From: Cichorium intybus
Lineage: Eukaryota; Streptophyta; Magnoliopsida; Asterales; Asteraceae
Direction: 5' to 3'
DNA length: 64,000 nucleotides
Assembly (NCBI GenBank): GCA_023525715.1
Contig: CM042012.1
Coordinates: 60,927,705 to 60,991,704 of the forward strand
The first letter of the stretch is position 1; every line of letters starts with the position of its first letter. Shown in pieces: positions 22,152-34,200 of this stretch. Made by a program: the position numbers and the translations under genes. The notes beneath the pieces are model-generated. The model had not been told where the DNA came from, did not search any database, and was given only the letters and a program-made list of their open reading frames with translations.

Positions 22152-25092
22152 TGAAACACCCTCTCTTAACGCTTTTCATAAAACATCATTTTAACCCATG
22201 GTTTATCATCATTGTTCCAAAAATCATCCTTTAGTGAAAACTTCAATTTCAACAACTTCAAATAAGTCATCTTCTTTCAAAACTATTTTTAAAACACATG
22301 GGGTTTAATGAGAAATAATTTAGGTTTAAGTTGCGGAAAACATCGTTTGGTCCCATTTTAAATAAAACATTTTAGTTCATAAAGTAGCGAGGTCGTAACA
22401 ATTCAAATACCATTACACAGCTTAAATGAAACCACACAAACTGTGGCCTTCTAAGCGACCGGTTCTTCTAAAGTCATTTAACCCCTCAACCTGAGTACAC
22501 ATCAAAATAATTTAGGCAATTGAAATGCCTAGTGAGTTTACCCGAGGTTGACCCATTTCGAGTGAGTTGTGAACTACCATACTCGGGACAAACCCCCAAA
22601 AAATATTTTAATCACACACTTCAAAAGTTGTTTAAGACATCATAAAGGTTTACTCAAATAGATAGTTATGATATGCAAATGCAATGTATGATGCAACTAT
22701 CCCAAACCCACGTCCATCTCATAAAGTCCAACTCACCTCAATGGCACCTACCTAAGTTCATAAATGACACGCACGAAGCATATCACTCCATCCCCATATA
22801 GGTTAAACTAGAACTAGTGGCCATCACACTAGTCCCATGAGGGTTAGCAACTCCCTCATGCGTCTCCTCACCCTCTTTATTTTAGAGAAGGGTAAAACTC
22901 AAAACATCATAAAGGTGGCTATTTTAGCCAAACATCATTAAACATCTTTGAGGTCATCATAAGGTTCACTCGGTCAATCCCATCCTATATGCAATGCAAT
23001 GCACAAATAGGATGCTCAAAACATCTTTCAAAACATCATCATCTTTATTTGAAAACATCTTTAGGAAACTCATTTTCATGCTATGCATAAATAGTAATTA
23101 TATAACACATTGCACATAATATCATGCACGAAAAGTATTTGATAACACACACAAAAGATAATAGTTGGGATGTGTACTCCTGGTAAACTCACCCAAGGTC
23201 AACTGACGAGTCAACACTAACTCCATTCAAGGTTTGATGCATTTGGAGGCGCTCCTAGACGTCATCTCATCCATCAAATCATCTTAGTTGAGTGCTAGCT
23301 CAAACCCTTAGTCTCACCTCCAAGTCATTACAACATATCTCCTTCCTACAATGCAAGAACGGAAGATAACATACTCGATTCATCTAAAAGTCGTACTATA
23401 CTTACTTCTTTATAACAAAGAGGAAACCATCATTCATCATCCCAAAATGAAGTCCTTGACTCTCTAATATAAGGGGAATCTTAGTTAAAACATCCCCAAA
23501 GTTTGTCATTAAAACGAGGACCCAAAGCCCAAACCATCAAGCTCAAAACTCAAAAAGTACCCAAAATTAGACAGATCCTGACACGGGCCATGTTAGGTAA
23601 AACCCGGGCCGTGTTAACCAACCAGAAGATCTCAAACATGCTGACACGGGCCGTGTTCTGTGTAGTGTAACTCCGATTTTGGTCCTTTTCACCCCTTTTC
23701 ACCCAACTCAAGGTCCAATACTTTTCTAAACTCCTAACCATCGAAAGGACATTATTCTAATCCAATTTAATACATCATTAGACTCAATTTAAACATTCAA
23801 AATCATTTTAAATGAATCCATTACATGCCATGATTACAACTTCACTCTATAAGCTTAAACCATGGAATACCGAATTCCTTTCCTACAATTGGTGATTACA
23901 AATGGAGATTCCTTCTTCCATTCCATGGAATCATTAGGAAATGATCCTCACTCTACTTATACATCCAATTTGATGCATTAAACTCATTCATCCATTAAAC
24001 AAGAGATCCATTCCCCATATACTTGAATAGAATCCATTTCAAAACTAAATTCTCATTTTCTAGTGATTCAAGGTTTAAGACTACAAATCAAAGGTTGGAA
24101 TCCTTAGGGAATCATTAGAAATGAATCCCCTCATCCAAATCCACCATAAACATCCATCAATTTCTAGATTCCTCAACAATTCATCAAATCCCCAATTTCT
24201 AGGGTTCATAACAGCCAATTCAACCAAGTAATTGGATCTAGAGCATACATGGATTGAATGTAGACTCCAACAACTTAGAAACATCAAATAAACATTAGGG
24301 AATCATAGGAAGAACCTCATCCCATCATAAAACTCGGATTGGGTCCAATCTCCAAACTCAAACTCGAAATCTAGAGCTAGAAAGGTGGGTTTATACCTTA
24401 GACTGCTTGAAATCTTCAAGTGTATGCATAATCCTTCAAAGCTAAGCACAAATCTCTTTGGAAACCATGAAAATCGCCATCTTCTCCCTCTCTTTCTCTC
24501 AAAAACGTGTCTATGGCTGGAATAGGGAGAACCCCCATCAAAAATAAGTAATCTTTCAAGAATTTGCACATTAGTCCCCATAGATTGGTCTTTCTACACC
24601 CAACACCCATACAGTCTCTTATTCTCCTTAGAAGTCTCCACATTCATACAAATGCCCCAAATATAATTACTTCTTTTCACTTGGGTCATTGACTAGGTCA
24701 ACACTAACCCTTAGTTTTCCCAAATCTACAAGAACGATCCCTTACACTAAAATTCTTCACAATTTAGGTCCTTAATATTAATTTAGGGAATTACTTGACC
24801 TAATTTAACTCCACTTCAATTCCTTTAATATATATTCTAATTTTCTAAATACATGACTAGTCAAATCTACTTAGGGTAAGTTTGGCTAAATTGACACTTT
24901 TAGTCCTTATGACAAAATTTCTCATATTTGGTTACAAATAGATTTTAAAACCACATTTGACTTATTTATTCACAATATAAAAATATAATAAATATTAAAT
25001 TTTTTTATTCATTTGTTTTATTTATTTACAAAAATAAGGTTTATTTGTCGGTTTAGGCCCAAAACTCCTAGGCCCAAAACACGGATGTTACA
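22152..25092 (-). repeat. 5' LTR of Gypsy B
   Basis: 2,941 bp from TGTAACATCC (25092, minus) to GGTGTTTCA (22152). It contains a palindrome cluster at 23581-23656 with three sites instead of the four in the 3' LTR. It ends against a Copia RT fragment. Confidence 0.8.
23581..23656. other. CpG palindromes in 5' LTR of Gypsy B
   Basis: Sites start at 23581 (one mismatch) and 23644, 63 bp apart, with a third member whose 'cggg' is 21 bp after that of the first. Relative to 19011-19044 one 21-bp repeat step is missing. Confidence 0.8.
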
Positions 25093-25164
25093 TATAGCCC
25101 ATATAATATTTTCATAAATAAATTTTTTAATTTTTAAATGTAAAAAATCTTAATTTTGTTAAAT

Positions 25165-25483
25165 AGATGTAAGTAAAAGACAGATGTGATCAGGATGAGA
25201 CGGATCCCGAAAACCTAGAGGTTGGTGCATGTATATGATTTCATGGAGATGGTCGTATAAGAAAGAATTTTTCACATCAAGATGTCGAATGGGCCAATGT
25301 GCAAAAATAGCCAAACTACTAATGGTACAAATGGTGGCCGATTTGACAACCGGGCTAAAAGTTTGATCATAGTAAATTCCTGGGCGTTGACTCCTCCCAT
25401 TAGCTACAAGTCGAGCTCTATATCGAGCTAAAGAACCATCTAGATTGTGTTTCTTTATAAACAACCAAATACAATTCATAATA
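25165..25483 (-). pseudogene. Copia reverse-transcriptase fragment, downstream half
   Basis: The minus strand reads KKHNLDGSLARYRARLVANG, then YYDQTFSPVVKSATI, IRHLDVKNSFLYDHL and YMHQPLGF, the fingers and palm start of Copia RT (RVT_2). Wording differs from Copia 1-3, so it is a separate lineage. It is split from 34122-34200 by Gypsy A and ends at about 25165 before the YVDD motif. Confidence 0.85.
25479..25483. repeat. Target-site duplication TAATA, left copy
   Basis: Identical to 34117-34121 across Gypsy A. Confidence 0.95.
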
Positions 25484-27382
25484 TGTAACGCCAAAAATTG
25501 TATTTATTATATAATTATAATAAAAGGGCAAAATGGTCATTTTACCTCAAAAGGGTAATTTGGTCATTTGGACAGAAAAGGACTTGTTATGTAATAATAT
25601 TTTAGGTCTTGGACTTAAAATGTTATAAAAGTTGGTTATTTGTCATAAATTGTGTTATTTGTGGCAAAACTTGGAATTATGCAACTTGAAGGACCAAAGT
25701 GCAATTTCTAGGAGTATTTAAGCAAGACTTGTGTGCAGAATTTTGGAGTTACGGGAACAAGTCTTGGCTGATTTTCTGCAGAGAATTGGAAGAAGTTTTG
25801 AAGGGTTGAAGCTTGCATCTTGGTTCTTGGCATTCAAAGGGTATAATTGGAAGAAAATTGAGGTGAGTTTCTTCATGATCTTGATTGTTCTTCTTGTTGA
25901 GTTGAGTAGGACTTGCAAACTGAAATTACAGCCATGATCATGGGGTTAAAATGAAGAAATACTTCCATTAAGTCCTTATAACAAAGTCCTAACTCAATCC
26001 AATGGAAGTAGAATGCTATAAATGGTAGAATTGATGATTTGGGGTTGTTAGAAATAAGAACCCTAATTCCTTGTGTGATTGATTTAGGGTGTTATGGGGG
26101 TTAAAAACCTTGTTAAAATGTAAGGTTTTAGCCTAGGAACAAACCCCAAACAACTAAAAACGAAATCAAGGACTTAAGGGACGAAATCTGCAAGCTACAG
26201 TGCTAAAATCGCGACTGTCCAGGGAACCTGCACTGCAGCTAGGCGCAGTGCGCCCCAAATCCAGGCGGGGTGCGCCCAGGCGCAGTGCGCCCTCCCTTGG
26301 GCGGGGTGCGCCTCCGAGCAGAGGCCAGGCAGGAGATCAAAAACGCTAACTTTTGCTTGGCTTATCCGTTTTAGTTCAAATTTGGACCATAGGCTCGTTT
26401 TGGTCTAAAAAGTTTGGGAAAATTTTCATATTGTGTTTTCGACCCCTCGGGGGCACTGTAGACCGATCCGAATGCCTCGGTGAATAGTAAAATTCATATA
26501 AAGTTAGTAAACGGAAAGTTTATTAACTAGGCATTATATATTCTTGAACTCTATTATATTAGAGTTAATTAGAATAGTTATTAACCTATAATCATTGTGG
26601 AAATGAATGAATTATAGGTACGGGACAAGATTTCGCGAAACACATCGAAAGGCAAGAACCGCTAAACGCTAGTTGTAGCAAACCTACAGGTGAGTAATCT
26701 CACTCGTATTTGATGTGATATATGATTGTTGAGCAGCTGCGGATTGAAAACAGTTTTGGGGACGAAAAATGACAGATATTTGATTTGATATGACAATACC
26801 AGATAAGCCGTGAGTCTTTAATAGACAAGAACGGAGCTGTGAGTCAAATCTTTATTGACAAGACCGGAACCAGCCGTGAGTCAATATAGATAAATAGACA
26901 AGACCGGAACCAGCCGTGAGTCTAGGCAACAGCGGGCTAACCCGTGAGCCACATTTAAACTTATATAGACAAGACCGGAACCAGCCGTGAGTCTAGGCAA
27001 CAGCGGGATTTTCCCGTGAGCCACGTTTGATTTTGTATTGTATGAAATTACATGTTTGACTTTGTATAGAGAATTTTATTCTTATACATGTAGTATTTGA
27101 TTTGGTTACTCACTGGGCTTTATAGCTCACAGTTTACGTGATATGTCCCTGCAGGTGAGCGTGATCCCGCGAAGGGAAAAGATAAAGTCCGTGACTGAGG
27201 ACTTCGTGTTGAAGTAATACTCGGCTTGAAGAATGTATAATATTTAATGTATTGTACTTCGTGATACACTTGTACTCGTATTTTGTTAACTAATACCCCA
27301 GACTTATGGTTTTTATTGTAAAATATATGGTTTGTAAAACAAAAATTTTTGGGGTGTTTTTGTTAATAAGTCGGGTGTTACA
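25484..27382 (+). repeat. 5' LTR of Gypsy A
   Basis: TGTAACGCC...GGTGTTACA, 1,899 bp. It includes four CpG palindromes (26242-26312) and three exact copies of a 26-bp repeat beginning gacaagaccggaacc at 26857, 26897 and 26968. Confidence 0.95.
26242..26312. other. Four GC-rich palindromes in two pairs (Gypsy A LTR)
   Basis: ggcgca-g-tgcgcc at 26242 and 26279 has perfect 6-bp arms around one base. Each is followed 22 or 21 bp later by ggcggggtgcgcc (4-bp arms) at 26264 and 26300. An identical cluster sits in the 3' LTR at about 32976-33046. Confidence 0.9.
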
Positions 27383-27385
27383 AGT

Positions 27386-27397
27386 TGGTATCAGAGC
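27386..27397 (+). other. Primer binding site of Gypsy A
   Basis: TGGTATCAGAGC, initiator tRNA-Met type, 3 bp after the 5' LTR. Confidence 0.93.
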
Positions 27398-27537
27398 CGT
27401 GGTTTAAGTGAACTAGGTGTCTTAGATTAGATCCCTGGACTTAAACCTTGAGAGAAACACAAAAAATTGGACTGTTAGATATATATATAAGTTTGTTATT
27501 ATATATGTAATCTAACGGTTTGCTGAAATTTTGAAGT

Positions 27538-30500
27538 ATGAGAAATACACGAAGCAACCCTACTGGTGTGAATTCAAGAGGAACTGCAAGAAGTGGACCA
27601 GCTAGGTCACGTGAAACTGCAAGAAGCGGACCAGCTAGGTCACGAGGCTCTGTTGGGCGAAGAGCACCAGCAAGGGAACCGGTGGGACAAAATCCACCTG
27701 ATATACGAACTATTGTGGAAGAAGTGGTTAGGCAGATGATGCCTGCAATAATAAATAATTCCAACCTGGGCGGCAATCCAAATCCGAGTGCTAATCCAAT
27801 TCCTACCGAAGAGGCTGCAAAAAGTGTTCATGACGGGCAGCCAGAAAATGAAAGCCAGGGAGAAAGTCGGGCCCGGGCAGTAAAAGAAACACAAGGTGGG
27901 GAAGCTTCAGCAAGGAAAGTTGGATGTACATATAAATCCTTTCTTGGTTGTAAACCAAAGGAATTTTCGGGGACAGATGATCCAGTCAAAGCTATGGAAT
28001 GGATCATGCATATGGAAAAAGTGTTCAGAGTAAGCAAGTGTTCGGATGAAGATAAAGTGGAGTTTGCCACGAACCAACTTACAAGTGGCGCACTACATTG
28101 GTGGCAAACCTATTACAGATCACTAGATCTTGATTCGTCCCAATCGATACTTTGGGAGCAATTCAAGACAAAATTCAATGAAGAATATTGCTCGGAGGTA
28201 GCTATGCAGAAGCTGGAAGATGAATTCCTGCATTTGGAACAGGGTTCCCGATCTGTACAAGAATATACTCTTAGCTTTCTGGAGAAAGCTAGGTTTGCGG
28301 AGCACCACATTTACACTGAAAAGAGAAAGATCGACAAGTATATTCGGGGGTTGACCACCCGAATTAGAGAGATTGTGCAACCGTTGAAACTAACTACCTT
28401 CAGACAAGTGGTGGATCGAGCCACGGAAAGAGAAACAGAACTGAAGAGACAGGAAGATGAAAAGAAAGTTTTGGAAACGAAACGAAAGGTGGAAGACCAA
28501 GGTTGGACGCCTCAGAAAAAGTTGCAACAATCCGGTTCTAAGGGAAAGGGCCAGAAAGATGAAGGAAGGTGGTGCGAAAAGTGTAGAAAACGGCACACGG
28601 GCAGTTGTCGCAGTGATACTGGGCCGCTTACTTGCCGAAATTGTGGAAAAACAGGTCATATTACACGGGAGTGTCGGGCGGAAAGAAGATGCTACCAATG
28701 CGGGGCTACAGATCATCTTCGTTTGAACTGTCCCCAACTGAAATCTGGTGTATACAGTGAAAGACCTAGAGATGATCAAGTGGGAAAGAAAGAAGAGCCG
28801 AAGAACAGGGGACGACCAGTGGCCTCACGAGCTTTCCAGATGACTGTGGAAGAAGCCCGTGAGAAGACAGATGTGGTGACAGGTATTTTCACTCTCAATA
28901 CCATACCTGTATATGTTATTTTTGATCCGGGAGCCACTCACTGTTTTGTATCGGAATCTTTATTGCCACGCCTGAATGTACCTTTAACCCCGATGGATGC
29001 AAGCTTAGAAGTAGCTATAGCAGACGGCCGATATGTCTGGGTTTCTGAACATATGGAAGGTTGTCAGCTTAAAATCTACGGGACCGTTTTCCCTATAGAT
29101 TTGAAGCCGATGACTACCAACGAATTTGGAGTAATTGTGGGAATGGATTGGTTAGCGACAAATTATGCTAATGTGGATTGCAGAAATAAAAGTATTACAG
29201 TGTTATCACCGGAAGGAGAATGGATGAAAATTCAGGGCGAACGACCTCGGTTACGAATGCCAGTTATCTCCTTTGCTCAAGCCCGAAGCTGTGTCAGTAA
29301 AGGAGGGATGTCCTATCTAGCTTATGTGTCGGTGGCTCAACCGATTAAAGTGGGAGTAGCAAATGTGAATGTGGTGAATGAGTTCCCAGATGTGTTTCCA
29401 GATGAACTTCCAGGGTTGCCACCAGATCGACAGGTTGAGTTCACGATTGAACTGATTCCGGGAGCTGCACCTGTTGCCCGAGCTCCATACCGTTTAGCAC
29501 CTTCAGAGATGGTGGAACTGCGGAAGCAACTGGAAGAATTGTTAGACAGGGGTTTTATCAGACCGAGTACATCGCCTTGGGGAGCCCCTATTCTGTTTGT
29601 CAAGAAGAAAGATGGGTCAATGCGCATGTGTATTGACTATCGGGAACTAAACAAAATCACGGTGAAGAACAAGTACCCGCTACCCAGAATAGACGACTTG
29701 TTTGACCAGCTACAAGGCGCGTCCTACTTTTCCAAGATTGATCTGAGGTCAGGATACCACCAGTTGAAGATAAGGGAGTCAGACATTCCGAAGACAGCTT
29801 TCCGAACGAGATACGGTCATTATGAGTTTTTGGTAATGCCTTTTGGGTTAACCAATGCTCCAGCCGTATTCATGGATCTTATGAACCGGGTGTGCCGACC
29901 GTTCCTTGATACCTCGGTGATAGTATTTATAGATGACATTTTGGTGTATTCAAGAAGTCAAACCGAACATGAAGTACATCTGCGACAAGTTTTGGAGTTG
30001 CTTCGCCACGAAAAGCTGTATGCTAAATTCTCCAAGTGTGAGTTCTGGTTAAGAGAAGTCCAATTCCTTGGCCATGTAATCAATGCTGAAGGGGTGAAAG
30101 TAGATCCAGCAAAGATTGAAGCCGTGATGAAATGGGAACCGCCTAGAAGTCCCACTGAAGTAAGAAGTTTTCTTGGTTTGGCAGGCTATTACAGAAGATT
30201 TGTCGAGAATTTCTCCTCGATAGCTGTCCCGTTGACCAAGTTGACTAAGAAGGGTGAAAAATTTACTTGGGCTAAAGAGCAACAAGAAGCATTCCAGAAA
30301 CTGAAGCAAGCCTTATGTGAAGCGCCAGTGTTGGTACTACCTTAAAGCGGAGAAGAGTATGTGATCTACAGCGATGCTTCGAGAATCGGCCTTGGGTGTG
30401 TTTTAATGCAAAAAGGTCGAGTCATAGCATATGCGTCCCGCCAATTAAAAGATGCCGAAAAGAAGTATCCTGTCCATGATCTGGAATTAGCTGCGGTGGT

Positions 30501-32181
30501 CCTAGCTTTGAAGTTGTGGAGGCATTATTTATACGGTGTAAAATTTGTCATTTACACGGATCACAAGAGTCTGAAGTACCTCTTCGACCAGAAAGAGCTC
30601 AGCATGAGACAACAAAGGTGGATGGACCTGTTGAAAGATTTTGATTGTGAAATTCAGTACCACCCTGGTAAGGCGAATGTGGTGGCAGATGCTTTAAGCC
30701 GAAAAGAAGCTCCTCTGAAAGTTACATCCGCGTGTATGGGTGTAGCGAGCAGGTTACCAGGATTGATTCGTTTGGCACAAGAGGAAGCGTGTAAGCCGGA
30801 AAATGTAAAAAGCGAAAGAATGGTTGGATATTTGAAGCATCTGGAAGAAAATTCTCAAAATTTGAAAACCTTCAGAGGCCGTATATGGGTCCCGAAACAA
30901 GGAGAAGCACGAAACTTGCTTCTAGAAGATAGCCATTATAGCCGATATGCAGTTCATCCGGGTAGTACCAAGATGTATCGGACGTTAAAACCGATGTATT
31001 GGTGGCCTGGAATGAAGAGGGACGTTGGAAGATTTGTGGAAAAATGTTTGACTTGTTTGCAAGTTAAGTCAAACCATCAGAAACCGTATGGAGAAATACA
31101 GCCATTGCCGATTCCAGAGAAGAAATGGGACCATATTACCATGGATTTTGTGACAAAGTTGCCGCGGACGCCGCGAGGTTATGATTCTATATGGGTGATT
31201 GTGGATCGATTGACAAAATCGGCACAATTCATACCATATAAGGAAAAGTACAGAGTAGATCAACTGGCGAAAATCTACATTGATGAAGTATTTTGTCGGC
31301 ATGGAGTACCAGCATCGATTGTGTCGGACAGAGACAGCAGATTTACTTCCCATTTTTGGCAGAGTCTTCAAGAGCAACTGGGTACGAAAGTACTTATGAG
31401 TACCGCATATCACCCGCAAACTGATGGCCAAAGTGAAAGAACGATCCGAACTTTGGAAGATATGTTGAGGACTTGTGTCATAGACCTCGGTGGAAGCTGG
31501 GAAGATCATTTACCTTTAGTGGAATTCGCGTACAATAACAGCTATCATTCCAGCATTCAGATGGCCCCGTATGAAGCCTTGTATGGAGCACCGTGCCGTA
31601 CTCCAACCTGCTGGACTGAAGTTGGGGAAAAGCCGTTGGCTGGACCCGAAATTGTTGCTCAGACTGAAGAAAAGATCAAACTGATACGTGAAAACTTGAA
31701 GGTAGCTCAGAATAGACAGAAGCAGTACGCAGACAGACGGGTGAAACCGATAAAATTCCAAGTGGGAGATATGGTTATGCTCAAAGTATCCCCTTGGAAA
31801 GGCCTAATTCGTTTTGGGAAGAAAGGAAAGTTGAGTCCTCGTTTCATAGGACCTTTCCGTATATCCCAACGAGTTGGAGCCGTGGCGTATAGATTGGAGT
31901 TACCTGATGAACTTCATGGTATACATGATGTATTCCATGTGTCCCATTTGAGGAAGACGTTGTTTGATAAATCTCAACAAGTACCTCTTGCTGACATTGA
32001 AGTGGATGAAAAGCTGAGATACCTGGAACAACCGGAGCGAGTGCTAGACCGCAAGATAAGACAGCTTAGAAATAAGAAGATCAGCATGGTGAAAGTACTT
32101 TGGCGTCATCACAAAGGTTCCGACATGACGTGGGAAACCGAAAGTGAGATGAGGGAGAAATATCCTCAACTTTTTGTATGA
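27538..32181 (+). pseudogene. Gypsy A gag-pol polyprotein with one in-frame stop
   Basis: One frame from ATG 27538 to TGA 32181, interrupted only by TAA at 30343-30345 between RT and RNase H. Order: R/S/P-rich N-terminus; gag ([26 protein letters not shown], about residues 140-300); two CX2CX4HX4C knuckles ([14 protein letters not shown] at 28632, [14 protein letters not shown] at 28690); protease ([11 protein letters not shown], near 28915); RT with FIDD at 29926-29937; RNase H ([22 protein letters not shown]); integrase zinc finger (HPG...CLTC) and DDE core ([23 protein letters not shown]); C-terminal chromodomain-like piece ([16 protein letters not shown]). The protease active site reads D-P-G instead of the usual D-S/T-G, a probable lesion or an adaptation. 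The stop cuts off RNase H and integrase unless suppressed. Confidence 0.94.
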
Positions 32182-32198
32182 TTTCGGGGACGAAATCT

Positions 32199-32214
32199 CT
32201 TAAAGGAGGGGAGA
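32199..32214 (+). other. Polypurine tract of Gypsy A
   Basis: aaaggaggggagaa directly before the 3' LTR, after the 'tcggggacgaaat' block. Confidence 0.85.
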
Positions 32215-32217
32215 ATT

Positions 32218-34116
32218 TGTAACGCCAAAAATTGTATTTATTATATAATTATAATAAAAGGGCAAAATGGTCATTTTACCTCAAAAGGGTAATTTGGTCA
32301 TTTGGACAGAAAAGGACTTGTTATGTAATAATATTTTAGGTCTTGGACTTAAAATGTTATAAAAGTTGGTTATTTGTCATAAATTGTGTTATTTGTGGCA
32401 AAACTTGGAATTATGCAACTTGAAGGACCAAAGTGCAATTTCTAGGAGTATTTAAGCAAGACTTGTGTGCAGAATTTTGGAGTTACGGGAACAAGTCTTG
32501 GCTGATTTTCTGCAGAGAATTGGAAGAAGTTTTGAAGGGTTGAAGCTTGCATCTTGGTTCTTGGCATTCAAAGGGTATAATTGGAAGAAAATTGAGGTGA
32601 GTTTCTTCATGATCTTGATTGTTCTTCTTGTTGAGTTGAGTAGGACTTGCAAACTGAAATTACAGCCATGATCATGGGGTTAAAATGAAGAAATACTTCC
32701 ATTAAGTCCTTATAACAAAGTCCTAACTCAATCCAATGGAAGTAGAATGCTATAAATGGTAGAATTGATGATTTGGGGTTGTTAGAAATAAGAACCCTAA
32801 TTCCTTGTGTGATTGATTTAGGGTGTTATGGGGGTTAAAAACCTTGTTAAAATGTAAGGTTTTAGCCTAGGAACAAACCCCAAACAACTAAAAACGAAAT
32901 CAAGGACTTAAGGGACGAAATCTGCAAGCTACAGTGCTAAAATCGCGACTGTCCAGGGAACCTGCACTGCAGCTAGGCGCAGTGCGCCCCAAATCCAGGC
33001 GGGGTGCGCCCAGGCGCAGTGCGCCCTCCCTTGGGCGGGGTGCGCCTCCGAGCAGAGGCCAGGCAGGAGATCAAAAACGCTAACTTTTGCTTGGCTTATC
33101 CGTTTTAGTTCAAATTTGGACCATAGGCTCGTTTTGGTCTAAAAAGTTTGGGAAAATTTTCATATTGTGTTTTCGACCCCTCGGGGGCACTGTAGACCGA
33201 TCCGAATGCCTCGGTGAATAGTAAAATTCATATAAAGTTAGTAAACGGAAAGTTTATTAACTAGGCATTATATATTCTTGAACTCTATTATATTAGAGTT
33301 AATTAGAATAGTTATTAAGCTATAATCATTGTGGAAATGAATGAATTATAGGTACGGGACAAGATTTCGCGAAACACATCGAAAGGCAAGAACCGCTAAA
33401 CGCTAGTTGTAGCAAACCTACAGGTGAGTAATCTCACTCGTATTTGATGTGATATATGATTGTTGAGCAGCTGCGGATTGAAAACAGTTTTGGGGACGAA
33501 AAATGACAGATATTTGATTTGATATGACAATACCAGATAAGCCGTGAGTCTTTAATAGACAAGAACGGAGCTGTGAGTCAAATCTTTATTGACAAGACCG
33601 GAACCAGCCGTGAGTCAATATAGATAAATAGACAAGACCGGAACCAGCCGTGAGTCTAGGCAACAGCGGGCTAACCCGTGAGCCACATTTAAACTTATAT
33701 AGACAAGACCGGAACCAGCCGTGAGTCTAGGCAACAGCGGGATTTTCCCGTGAGCCACGTTTGATTTTGTATTGTATGAAATTACATGTTTGACTTTGTA
33801 TAGAGAATTTTATTCTTATACATGTAGTATTTGATTTGGTTACTCACTGGGCTTTATAGCTCACAGTTTACGTGATATGTCCCTGCAGGTGAGCGTGATC
33901 CCGCGAAGGGAAAAGATAAAGTCCGTGACTGAGGACTTCGTGTTGAAGTAATACTCGGCTTGAAGAATGTATAATATTTAATGTATTGTACTTCGTGATA
34001 CACTTGTACTCGTATTTTGTTAACTAATACCCCAGACTTATGGTTTTTATTGTAAAATATATGGTTTGTAAAACAAAAATTTTTGGGGTGTTTTTGTTAA
34101 TAAGTCGGGTGTTACA
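32218..34116 (+). repeat. 3' LTR of Gypsy A
   Basis: 1,899 bp, near-identical to 25484-27382; followed by TAATA at 34117-34121. Confidence 0.95.
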
Positions 34117-34121
34117 TAATA

Positions 34122-34200
34122 TTAGCGTTAGAGGGTCGTGGTACAAGTATCCATGTACCATTAGAAATAAGTTCTTCATATTCATGTTGCATGGTGTAAG
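34122..34200 (-). pseudogene. Copia reverse-transcriptase fragment, upstream half
   Basis: The minus strand reads MQHEYEELISNGTWILVPRP, then SNANI, which joins the frame at 25483 once Gypsy A and one TAATA are removed. It ends at about 34200 where a different LTR starts. Confidence 0.8.

Larger units (their letters stand above)
18585..25092 (-). mobile_element. Gypsy B: non-coding Ty3/Gypsy derivative with very long LTRs
   Basis: On the minus strand: 5' LTR (25092-22152), PBS, internal region of only 1.7 kb without gag-pol, polypurine tract, truncated 3' LTR (20467-18585). The LTR parts are highly similar (the 18870-20050 and 23480-24660 stretches match almost base for base). This is a non-autonomous type that would need enzymes from a relative; the boundary motifs match those of the Tekay-like Gypsy at 25484. 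Confidence 0.8.
25484..34116 (+). mobile_element. Gypsy A: full-length Tekay-like chromovirus, very recent insertion
   Basis: 8.6-kb Ty3/Gypsy element with two 1,899-bp LTRs, PBS, gag-pol of about 1,548 codons, polypurine tract and a perfect TAATA duplication, sitting inside a Copia RT fragment. I noticed only one difference between the LTRs (C at 26585, G at 33319), which means a very young insertion. A chromodomain-like C-terminal segment after integrase and PR-RT-RNaseH-IN order place it with chromoviruses; the LTR and PPT style suggest the Tekay/Del clade. Confidence 0.96.
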
